Part shown: positions 27,601-33,408 of the stretch, one piece after another
How the letters are laid out: each line of letters opens with the position of its first letter
Position numbering within the stretch: the first letter of the stretch is position 1
DNA from: Henricia sp. BOLD:AAB3569
Taxonomy: Eukaryota; Echinodermata; Asteroidea; Spinulosida; Echinasteridae
Length of the DNA: 64,000 nt
Reading direction: 5' to 3'
NCBI GenBank assembly: GCA_037783545.1
Contig: JBBELK010000216.1
Span: 1,116,001-1,180,000, forward strand
Program-made: the position numbers and the translations under genes
Notes under the pieces: model-generated
What the model saw: the letters and a program-made list of their open reading frames with translations, nothing else
What the model was told of the DNA's origin: nothing
The model's database searches: none

Positions 27601-30600
27601 CCCCTTATGCCCCCCTCCCCCCCTCTGTATGGTTGCTTGAAATGCTATCGTGCCCATCATCCTAACAGTTCCACCTGACGAAATTTCAAGGTCGCCAAAA
27701 GGTGATCGTGTTATAAAAAATCGTGAAAAATGAACCAGCTCGGTGGAATTTCTCTGGATCTAAATCAACAAACGATACTGACTCGCGTTGCCTGTGGGTA
27801 TGGTATCCGCAATCACGCTAGCCTGTCACTTTGAGTGATTGACATTTAAAAGGCACCTGACTATCGTGTTTGCTGCTAAACTAACTACAAATAATCAGAA
27901 ATCTTTGTCGTTTTCAAGAAAATGAGAATTTATTTATTTATTTATTTATTTATTTACCACATCCAACAGCGGAGAGATGCCAATTACAGGAATAGGAGCA
28001 AGTGTGGTTGAGTGCCTTGCTCAAGGGCACAGGTGCCACAACCCGTCGCGGCCCGGAATCGAACCTACATTCTAGTACTAGCACAGGAACTTAAGTTCGA
28101 CGCACTAGACCGCTCGGCCATAACACACCACAAATTATCGTCTGTACAAATGATATTGTTTTTTATTGATTGCTTTTGTTTATTGACTCACTTTTCCTCT
28201 CTATATATTTTGCCAGTTAACACAAACTCAAACACAAACTGTCCAAGAGATTGCTCGAACTACACAAATATTTCCTTGAAAAAATCCAGAATTTTTCTTA
28301 GAAAAATCCAGAATTTTCCTTAGAAAAATCCAGAAATTTCCTTGGAAAAATCCAGAATTTTTTTGGGGAAACTAGGAATATTGAACTCGTGCACAGGGAA
28401 ATACAAAATGTCATTTTTCAACCGTACTAGTGCACACTGATTTATGGATTTAAATTTTTAGTAACATCTGTGGAGTTGCATATGTTTATGCACACTTACC
28501 GGGTACCGAGGGAGGGTTATAACAAAGGGAACAAAGGTACCCCATAAGTCGGTCTTTGTCTACTTAATACCTGACAGAGTAAAACGTGCGTTAAGTCTAT
28601 GGAGTTGGTGAAGACCAAGGAAACAAAAAAGGGACAAAGGGAACAAAGGGAACAAAAGAGGTACCCCATAAGTGTGTAAAAACACTTGTTTGTTTAGACA
28701 TGTACTTTGCACAAATCGGACATTTATTTAAATAATAAATTTATTTTACAATATTTTTGTTTCTGCTTCAGGGAACATCACGCCAAGAATACAAATTCAG
28801 CTCCCAGCCAATCCCCCACCCCCTCTTCTCTCCGTCTCCGGCCCCTCCCTCACTTTCACCGCCCCGCCACTAAAGTCCCCCGCATCGTCCCAATCCGACA
28901 CCCTAGGGGGTCAGTCAATGGCGCCCCCTATCAACCAGTACCACATCCATTCGCCGCGCCTACTGCAAGTCCGACCCAGCCTGACGTTCCAGACACTGCA
29001 ACCTATGCCTCGTCCACCGACAACCGCTAACAACAACAATAACTACAAACAGCTGAGACACATAGCGAGTCCAAAGTCGCTGTATCCCATCCCGACGTTT
29101 GAGGAGACGTTGTCGCCAACTCCGGGTCAGTTTGAAGCCCTTGAGAGGGTCTTCTCGGCACACTCTGGCTCTGACAGAGGTTCGTGACCAAGATAGGCCC
29201 AGTTTGTGGCAAATTTTTCCAAACTCCGAGGCGCGAGGGTTAGTGTGGAATGGCCAGGGTCTATTTTCATATTTTTTTGTGTGTCCAATTTGCAATAAGA
29301 CACCATTTGTTATGACCTGGGGTTGATTTCACAAAAAGACTTGCGACGTGTCGTAAATGCTCAAATCCATCGTAACTTGCCGAACCTTTCATAATAATAA
29401 TAATAATCATCATCATCCTTAATGCTGCAAATGGGCGACACCACGGGAAACCTTTCCCCGACGACCACTGAAATTTCGGCAAGAATCACTCAAATTGACA
29501 CCAAATTTCTCTACCCAAAGCTTCAAAAAATGGTTCTAGACCTAAGAAAAATGGTTTTTGACGTAAACAAAAATGGTTTTTGACCTTAAAAAATGGTTTT
29601 TAACCTCAAAAATATTGGGGCTACACCAAATTGTCGCCCTAACCGACCGTGTCGCCCTAACATAACTTTCTACGCAAAAAGTGTCACCCTATTGGATAAA
29701 ATAGAGAAGTAATAATAAATTCTTATAGAGCGCCCTCCATAAAAATTATCTCAGGGCGCTTTACATACAAATACAGCACATTAAAAAGTACAAAACAAAA
29801 CACAAAAATAATTTGCTTTCACAAAACACTTGCGATGGGTACTCGTCGCAAGTTGTGGGCAGAACCGCTACGTGGCGCTGTGCAATCATTGGCCAGAACA
29901 TTTCGTTGCGATTACGTATTTGGTAGTCGTAACTTTGTGAAGGGTTTATCATTTGTTACGACGTGTTGCAAATATTTCTTAGCGAAATCAACCCCTGTCT
30001 TGGTTTCATTCAAGTCAAGGCACTGCGATGCGATTTTTTTTGTTTATAGTATCCACACATTAAGATAAACTTGCATAGTTGAATGCGCTGTTTCACCAAC
30101 TTGTTGCTACATGTATATCAATTCCAGCATGTGATACCAACTTTATTTGTAGATCTAGCTCTGACCATTGAATGAAAAAGCATGTGTTAACCATGTTATG
30201 CAAGTGCTTAACACAGTTGCTGAATGTAGTTGCCAAAGACACCCCCTTCCCTCAGAAATAAGCATGTTTTGCCCAAATACAAATCCCACATTGGCTGAAA
30301 CTGCATGCACTGTATCATGTTAACTGGCCTGTTCCTACTCTGTAATTTTATTGCATATTATTGTCATTATTATTAATTTATTCTGGTACTGAAACCAAGG
30401 ATTCCTCTAACGTGCCCGTGACACTGTAGCCCGTAAGCCTGAAGAAAACTGTGAAGAGAAGACGATGAAGAAATGCTCAGTTTTAGAGGCGGGAGGAAAA
30501 CCCCTACACATGTATAGGGGAAACCCACAGAATCAAGCAGGGATTGAGAACCCAATGCACATACTGACCCGGACGGGATTCGAACCAAGGCCATAGAAGT

Positions 30601-32984
30601 TGATGGCGAGCAAAGTGCCGCTACACCAAGCATTGCGTTTAACACATTTTGGTAAATGCAATGAGTATTTGCATGGTTTCAGAATTATTTCTCTACATGT
30701 GCAAAACAGTTGAAATGTGGAAATATTTTTTAAATGCCAAAAATGCTCCTAAACCATAAATTTTCAGCGTCTGTTCTTGTTTTTATCCCACTCCCTTGTC
30801 CCTCCGCCCACAGGATATGGAGTTTTATGACAATTTACCAAATGTTGCCCGATGGTACGTAGACAGCTAACGACATTTTTATTTCAGCTCGCTGTTCTGT
30901 GGTTGCGATGGCATTGCTTCATTTTCATGCGAGGTGGTGGTTTTTGTTTGGATGTATTCATGGTATTTATGTCCTTTTGTGGGTGTCATTTGTGTTATTC
31001 ATCGTCATTATGTCTTTAGTTAAAATCCCATACGCGGGATTCATTATGTCCAAAGATTTTAATCAAATGTTTGAATGAAAAAAACCTTACTCAAATGGAA
31101 GATCGAATTGGTTCCAACCGTCTAATGCAATGATTTTGCCTGTGATTATTTTTTTAAATAAGAAAATAATAATTTAAGATGAATTTATAATAAATGTACG
31201 TGTACATGCAATGCATTTTTTTAGAAGGGTGCCCTCAGGTGAATGAAACTAGACTCCTGTCTACTATGGTATTATGGCTCCATTTTCTGTGTAGCCAGGG
31301 AACCAGCCTAAAGCCTACCGTACATCGACCTTGCAACTGGAAGTAACTAGTGGCAACTGGTGTTTCCGGCAACTGGGAGCAACTGATCAGTTGCTCAAAA
31401 AGGTTGATGTACGCGCACTTGCAACTACCGGCAACTGAAAAAATCCCAGTTGCCGCGAGTTGCTCATGTTCTACTTTCTGGCAACTAGTTGTACCCAGTT
31501 GCGGTCAGTTGCGTCGATGTACGCGTACTTGCAACTAGTTGCTGCAAGTTGCTAGTGTGCATCTGATCACGAGCGCGCACATCGACAGCAATTGATAGGT
31601 GCATAAGTATTAGACATTTCCTTCCAGTACACAAAAGGTACTCGACTATGTACAACACTGCGGGGAGTCCTATTCCTGCAATCACTTCATGTTTTTTCTT
31701 GTCAACTCATGGAGTAAAATCTTAGGTCATTACAAAAAATAGGCCTTTAAAACTTGACACACATTTTAACATTTGACTAAATTTCATTTGCAATGTGTAA
31801 AATAGGTTACACATGTATATGCATTGTGATTGCTTCTGCTTAACCTACATGCTTTTGTCGAGTCATCCATATTCATCATATAACATCATCCATCATCATG
31901 GTTTTGTTGCATGTGGCAGTGAAACATTGCTGCTTTTGTGCACTAAATTTGTTGCTCTGTTTTTTTGTAATTTGAGCATTGGTTAGCGCTTTCTGTGTTG
32001 TACTAGATCGATGATCCAGTGTTAATTTCTTCATTTTTAATTTTTATATTTTTTTTGTTTTTTCCACCCACCCCTCCCCCAATTTAAATATATAAATATA
32101 TATTTTTCGAGCTATGGTCTCGTAAAAATATCTTTTGTCCAGTAAAATTTAAAACTTTTGAATTACTACTTAAAGGGCCTGTGACATGCTAAACAACTTT
32201 GTGGCTAAGCTTTGCTTCATAATGACGGATTACTTGTTCAGCAAGACATACTATTGTTCGTTTGGATGTAAAATCAATATAAGGTGGCCTTTTTCAACTT
32301 TGAAGATTTCATTGCAATAAATCACAGACAGAGGGCGCTGTTTTGAGTGCATCACATAAGGAAGACAGAAGGGAAAAGTTAAGAAAAAACATAAGACTTC
32401 AAGTTGGACTTGTGGCAAATTGCTGCAGTTTCTACCCCCAGTTTTGTCATGGCTTACAACAGGCAACATGTAAAACAAACTCAAACAGCCATGGATTACA
32501 AAAGTTTCAGGAAATTTGAGAAAAAAGTGGAATCTTTTGTGCACAGGTGAATGTGATTTTTCTGTGTTTGCCTCTTGTGACATCATGACCTTGGTCATGA
32601 ATATGCATATTTGCATTAGCATAAAAACTAAAAACCTTTGTTTTAACGCCCAGAGCAAGCTCCAATTAGGATTTGTATGAATGTAACTGAGTATATTGAT
32701 TTTAAAGCATAGATTTAATTGATAAAAATCCTAAATAAGGGGCCCTTTAAAACAAATACTAGCCCATTGGTCTAGTAGATTTTTGCCTCTAATAACGGGT
32801 TGTTCTTTTGCACCTTGTGTTTTTTATTTGACCAGGTCTAAATTTGGACATGCCAGGAAGTCCTGGAGAGCTCAGCATCCTGAGCACTGGTCATTCCCTC
32901 AACGATAGTCCACTCCTACAGATGAATGCCGTGGATCGATGTCCCAGCCAGCTCTCGGCAGTCTACGCTGATGGCCCTTCATAA
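4910..32984 (+). CDS. GLIS3: GLIS1/GLIS3-type Kruppel-like zinc finger transcription factor (8 coding exons)
   Basis: Nuclear DNA-binding transcription factor of the GLI/GLIS/ZIC superfamily; vertebrate GLIS proteins bind GLIS response elements through five C2H2 fingers. Exons 4910-6622, 13709-13870, 18256-18366, 18594-18762, 19390-19540, 20611-20747, 28772-29179 and 32836-32984 join with matching phases (0,0,0,1,2,1,1) into 3000 nt, 999 aa. Visible parts: SUMO-type VKQE at 108-111 and YKQE at 355-358; a GLI/GLIS-like [10 protein letters not shown]...[13 protein letters not shown] region; PPxY motifs at 274-277 and 459-462; zinc fingers from C503 to H652; a C-terminal tail [12 protein letters not shown] that I recognise from GLIS3. 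The start is uncertain: acceptors at 4890, 4909 and 4949 suggest Met at 4910 is intronic and that M21 (4970) or an upstream exon starts the protein. GLIS1 versus GLIS3 is not fully settled; the tail favours GLIS3. Confidence 0.93.
6766..6965 (-). mobile_element. tRNA-like SINE, copy 1
   Basis: On the minus strand an A-box-like agctcagctgatcagagtat is followed by a B-box-like ggttcaaatcccgatga, as in tRNA genes, but the fold is not intact. The same arrangement with the same flanking gggatgagaaaaa and gcaactg sequence recurs at 19090-19275, so this is a dispersed tRNA-derived element, not a tRNA gene. Confidence 0.7.
10658..10775. mobile_element. Palindromic MITE, second copy of the 4396-4547 family
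   Basis: Begins tagaccgtatcgaatagctg and ends with caagatggcagctattcga. Its interior (gcaaccatgcatgtcctcaa) is the reverse complement of the interior of 4396-4547, so the two copies lie in opposite orientation. Its terminal repeats are more decayed. Confidence 0.8.
10788..10855 (-). mobile_element. tRNA-like remnant (SINE head)
   Basis: Plus-strand text tgctcggatgggactcgaac followed by ccacaccctcctgc reads on the minus strand as a B-box GGGTTCGAGTCCCA with flanking stem. A very similar stretch occurs at 55015-55070. No full cloverleaf is formed. Confidence 0.5.
12308..12453. repeat. Polypyrimidine C-rich block
   Basis: About 145 bp of almost pure C/T with A only in short interruptions, made of iterated ccccctcc and caacccctccccc units. 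The complementary strand is G-rich with many runs of four or more G. No coding signal. Confidence 0.85.
12944..13511 (+). mobile_element. TTAAAGGGCC transposon (T2/Kolobok-like MITE), copy 1
   Basis: Bounded by TTAAAGGGCCCC on the left and GGGGCCTTTTAA on the right. The 568-bp body matches 25935-26488 (same strand) and 32170-32750 (opposite strand) over its whole length, including atgcatgagcaaagtg-like, gtgcacaaaag and cagcgccctctttctgtga blocks. No transposase; non-autonomous. Confidence 0.88.
13709..13870 (+). CDS. GLIS3: GLIS exon: rest of zinc finger 3 and finger 4
   Basis: Exactly 54 codons, phase 0 on both sides. Acceptor tcttcccag at 13708, donor acg|GTAAGT at 13871. It encodes C575/H588/H592 of finger 3, a TGEKP linker, and finger 4 with C600/C605/H618/H622, ending HLDT. 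The sequence [20 protein letters not shown] is essentially invariant in GLIS proteins. Confidence 0.97.
14558..14697. mobile_element. Palindromic TTAA MITE (TTAAAGGCACAGGC family)
   Basis: A 140-bp near-perfect palindrome: TTAAAGGCACAGGCTCGTCA at the left, tgacgagcctttgcctttaa at the right, and complementary inner halves around gcaaaggcat. Related pieces are at 281-356 and 58067-58154. The TTAAAGG ends match the T2/Kolobok MITE signature. Confidence 0.88.
15631..15870. mobile_element. Hairpin MITE with nested inverted repeats
   Basis: Outer arms gattcacactga and tcagtgtgaatcc enclose inner arms aaagcggcatggaggga and the inverse accctccaaaccgcttt, then gacgcactgaaaa/ttttcagtgcgtc and cacagaatca/tgattctgtg. 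Could form a long hairpin of about 240 nt. Confidence 0.75.
15888..15965 (-). mobile_element. SINE 3' tail, 5'-truncated copy
   Basis: Tandem ATTT units followed by caccacatccaacagcggaa and gaccgccaattacaggaatg match the tails of the fuller SINE copies at 27929-28130 and 47219-47403. Only about 50 bp of SINE body remains. An A-rich, low-complexity stretch follows up to about 16195. Confidence 0.8.
16339..16507. mobile_element. MITE with acagtgaaac terminal repeats
   Basis: Left acagtgaaactttgtattaa and right inverse ttaatagcaggtttcactgt delimit 169 bp. The interior repeats gtggccac motifs (taatagtggccaccc, gggtggccacta, ggtggcctctt, ggtggcctta). Non-coding. Confidence 0.8.
18256..18366 (+). 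CDS. GLIS3: GLIS exon: zinc finger 5
   Basis: 37 codons, phase 0/0. Acceptor ttgtccag at 18255; donor aag|GTAAGA. It encodes C630/C635/H648/H652 and the basic segment KDQQARKK that follows the fingers in GLIS proteins, where the nuclear localisation signal lies. The motif [14 protein letters not shown] is diagnostic for finger 5 of the GLI/GLIS group. Confidence 0.97.
18388..18508. repeat. Dispersed repeat, copy B (family of 3560-3790)
   Basis: Matches 3560-3790 through gtccaatgcggacacagtga, gcgcatgctctc, acggtctcggtaa and actgtgtcaaaaagtccaaa. It occupies over half of the 227-bp intron, leaving the exon 3 donor and exon 4 acceptor clear. Confidence 0.75.
18594..18762 (+). CDS. GLIS3: GLIS exon: post-finger region
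   Basis: Phase 0 in, phase 1 out; acceptor tttcttaacag, donor ccaa|GTAAGA. It begins [18 protein letters not shown], alignable with the LRSS...LLTDCLTVQ region after the fingers of vertebrate GLIS3, then Ser/Pro-rich [19 protein letters not shown] strongly G-rich tract starts 11 nt after the donor. Confidence 0.93.
18774..18819 (+). repeat. G-rich tract next to splice donor (possible G-quadruplex)
   Basis: In about 46 nt there are at least six runs of three to five G separated by one to a few T or TTGTT. On the RNA-like strand this fits the G3+N1-7 quadruplex pattern several times. It lies 11-56 nt downstream of the donor at 18763. Confidence 0.75.
19090..19275 (-). mobile_element. tRNA-like SINE, copy 2
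   Basis: Same family as 6766-6965: gggatgagaaaaatcata, a minus-strand B-box in ttatcgggatttgaaccaga, an A-box region in attagctgagctataaggc, and the gcaactggg end. A short repeat of gcaatcaccattgaaatgaa occurs on both sides (19066 and 19260), a likely target-site duplication of about 30 bp. Confidence 0.75.
19390..19540 (+). CDS. GLIS3: GLIS exon: Ser-rich segment
   Basis: Phase 1 in, phase 2 out; acceptor taccccttag, donor acag|GTGGGT. It encodes [18 protein letters not shown] and [10 protein letters not shown], alignable with the FSSNYSSRSGTAAGA...NVQGSPHN segment I recall from vertebrate GLIS3. This match argues for GLIS3-type orthology. Confidence 0.93.
19833..20366. mobile_element. TTAA-bounded MITE (TTAAAGGCCC family)
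   Basis: Left TTAAAGGCCCTGTAGATGAT; right end is the inverse of ttaaaggcccagtggatcat. About 534 bp with no transposase. The interior has CpG- and CA-rich strings such as cacacgcacacgcag. It sits entirely in the intron 19541-20610. Confidence 0.82.
20611..20747 (+). CDS. GLIS3: GLIS exon: Pro-rich segment
   Basis: Phase 2 in, phase 1 out; acceptor cattttacag, donor ccag|GTAAGG. It encodes [20 protein letters not shown] and a proline-rich continuation ending YPPTSP. Frame is supported only by flanking exon phases and the loose match to the SPRRVP region of GLIS3, so function is inferred from position. Confidence 0.88.
20849..21233 (+). mobile_element. MITE family with attgattgctttccggtgac end, copy without insertion
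   Basis: Left end attgattgctttccggtgac then gtcac. The body matches 39617-40378 closely, but without the 339-bp insertion found there, giving an empty-site comparison. The right terminal repeat seen at 40355-40378 is missing here. Confidence 0.85.
21494..21735. mobile_element. MITE with aggcccgtaaccag ends
   Basis: aggcccgtaaccagggggag at the left and ctggttacgggcct at the right form 14-bp perfect inverted repeats; inside the left end is gggggag and inside the right end cccccccccgc. About 242 bp, non-coding. Confidence 0.82.
22985..23290. repeat. Dispersed repeat, copy A (reverse copy at 38494-38705)
   Basis: Blocks acaaatagttttatctccct, ttaaaaccaacctgagtaaa and ttttgagaaaacagt recur reverse-complemented at 38494-38705. 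The right part contains iterated and inverted cacttcgcc/ggcgaagtg motifs and ends gaattttcgtctc, which matches gagacgaaaattcaattc at the other copy. Confidence 0.78.
24104..24470. mobile_element. TTAA MITE, TTAAAGGAGCGTGACC family, copy 1
   Basis: TTAAAGGAGCGTGACCAGA at the left and the inverse tctggtcacactcctttaa at the right; 367 bp. It is nearly identical to the nested copy at 39753-40091, the latter lacking a few short segments. Non-autonomous. Confidence 0.9.
24530..24680 (-). mobile_element. tRNA-like SINE with gggaggaaaacccc motif, copy 1
   Basis: gggaggaaaacccctagaga, gggggaaaccca, gcaaacccaatccacac, then ggaatcaaacccaggacgtc and accactacgccaacctga. This order, ending in a minus-strand tRNA-like B box and A box, is also seen at 30485-30645. 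It resembles a SINE layout widespread in aquatic animals. Confidence 0.65.
25935..26488 (+). mobile_element. TTAAAGGGCC transposon (T2/Kolobok-like MITE), copy 2
   Basis: TTAAAGGGCCCCTTATTTAG at the left; CAGGCCCTTTAA at the right. Full-length match to 12944-13511 and, inverted, to 32170-32750. The open frame at 26141-26428 is a by-product of the repeat and not a gene. Confidence 0.9.
27929..28130 (-). mobile_element. tRNA-derived SINE, copy 1
   Basis: On the minus strand: tRNA Ser/Leu-like head with A box tggccgagcggtctagtgcg and B box ggttcgattcc, a core tgcccttgagcaaggcact, a region cgctgttggatgtggt, and a tail of AAAT repeats. Near-identical to 47219-47403. The head is not a functional tRNA. 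Transcription would be by RNA polymerase III and mobilisation by a LINE in trans (family knowledge). Confidence 0.88.
28274..28366 (+). repeat. 22-bp minisatellite, four copies
   Basis: Units of the form ttagaaaaatccagaattttcc repeat four times with small changes at the junctions. Located about 400 bp before the next GLIS exon, inside the intron. Confidence 0.85.
28772..29179 (+). CDS. GLIS3: GLIS exon: Pro-rich C-terminal region
   Basis: Phase 1 in and out, 408 nt; acceptor gtttctgcttcag. It encodes [18 protein letters not shown], a [10 protein letters not shown] segment, an Asn run (NNNNN) and [20 protein letters not shown] followed by SAHSGSDR, which aligns with SFEDCLV...FHRAFSTHSG of vertebrate GLIS3. 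The donor GTTCGT is weak; reading past it gives an in-frame TGA at 29185-29187 after two more residues. Confidence 0.9.
29525..29615. repeat. Imperfect tandem repeat of aaaatggtttttgacct
   Basis: Four to five imperfect units containing aaaatggttttt/aaatggttct followed by gacct or gacgt. No coding signal. Confidence 0.7.
30485..30645 (-). mobile_element. tRNA-like SINE with gggaggaaaacccc motif, copy 2
   Basis: gcgggaggaaaacccctaca, ggggaaacccacag, ggattgagaacccaatgcac, then gacgggattcgaaccaaggc and gccgctacaccaagcattgc: the same order as 24530-24680. The B box (ggttcgaatcccg on the minus strand) is better preserved here. Confidence 0.7.
31328..31560. repeat. GCAACT/AGTTGC-rich element
   Basis: More than a dozen GCAACT or AGTTGC hexamers in about 230 bp, in both orientations, plus repeated gatgtacgcg[ct]acttgcaact. 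The two ends carry tacatcgaccttgcaac and gcgtcgatgtacgcgtactt, partly inverted. Likely a degenerate palindromic element. Confidence 0.65.
32170..32750 (-). mobile_element. TTAAAGGGCC transposon (T2/Kolobok-like MITE), copy 3
   Basis: Bounded by TTAAAGGGCCTGTGACATGC and GGGGCCCTTTAA; body is the reverse complement of the copies at 12944 and 25935. It ends 85 bp before the final GLIS exon. A 135-codon minus-strand open frame (32251-32658) is spurious repeat sequence. Confidence 0.9.
32836..32984 (+). CDS. GLIS3: GLIS final exon: conserved C-terminal tail and stop
   Basis: Acceptor tttgaccag, phase 1; 50 codons with the spanning Gly, ending TAA at 32982-32984. It encodes [18 protein letters not shown] and the terminal [18 protein letters not shown] plus PS. 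The tail matches the very C-terminus ([16 protein letters not shown]) that I recall for vertebrate GLIS3, which lies within the transactivation region. Confidence 0.96.
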
Positions 32985-33067
32985 CCACCTTCCGTGCCTC
33001 AACGGTGGAGAAGACTTGCTTGATTACAAAGACATGGTGTTGGTTTCATCAACTTGAGGAGCTTCAG

Positions 33068-33408
33068 TGATTGGCTACAAGTTTTGATTGAGTGAGAAAG
33101 TGATTGGCTGATTAGATGAGGCAAGATCAGTGATTGGTTGTAAGTTCTGATTGGGTGAAGAGGTGATTGGCTGATCATAAGGAATGGTCTCTGTTCATTG
33201 GCTGGCCAGATGAGGCAAGATCAGTGATTGGTTGTAGGTTTTGATTGGCTTTCCTGTTGCAAGAAAGTTATTGGGCTCACAGTGAAAGGTCTCTTTTCAT
33301 TGGTTGATCAGATGAGACAAGATCAGTGATTGGTTGAAATATTAGATTGAGTTTGTGTGATAAAACGTGATTGGCTGTTCATAGGGAAATGTGTCTGTTG
33401 ATTGGTTG
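33068..33408 (+). repeat. Quasi-tandem ATTGG array after the GLIS stop
   Basis: Thirteen ATTGG motifs (CCAAT on the other strand) in about 335 bp, at 33070, 33103, 33133, 33150, 33166, 33197, 33227, 33244, 33270, 33299, 33329, 33370 and 33401. Spacing clusters near 30 bp or half of it. Longer shared strings include gatgaggcaagatcagtgat and tgattggttgtaagtt. A diverged minisatellite in the 3' UTR. Confidence 0.85.

Larger units (their letters stand above)
20748..28771 (+). other. GLIS intron (8.0 kb)
   Basis: No exon identified. Contents: repeat with TIR at 20849-21233, MITE 21494-21735, shared repeat 22985-23290, TTAA MITE 24104-24470, tRNA-like repeat 24530-24680, TTAA transposon 25935-26488, SINE 27929-28130 and a 22-bp minisatellite 28274-28366. 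The remainder shows nothing recognisable. Confidence 0.8.
29180..32835 (+). other. Last GLIS intron (3.7 kb)
   Basis: Contains (ATA)n at about 29393-29417, an aaaatggtttttgac tandem block (29525-29615), a short gcgccctc/gagcgctttac-type repeat (29709-29768), a tRNA-like SINE (30485-30645), a GTTGC/GCAAC-rich element (31328-31560) and a TTAA transposon (32170-32750). A small splice-bounded segment at 30815-30855 was examined and rejected as a constitutive exon. Confidence 0.75.

Noticed and set aside
30815-30855. Short splice-bounded segment (cgcccacag| ... gatg|GTACGT) whose frame reads [12 protein letters not shown]
   Set aside because: It is 41 nt, and the phase left by exon 28772-29179 would give a stop after four codons. 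The neighbouring exons join perfectly in phase without it. Could at most be a rare poison exon.
26141-32658. Similar open frames at 26141-26428 (+) and 32251-32658 (-) with shared FPETFVIHG...[12 protein letters not shown] translation
   Set aside because: They lie inside copies of a TTAA-bounded non-autonomous transposon and look alike only because the DNA is repeated; the third copy has no comparable clean frame and no known domain is visible.
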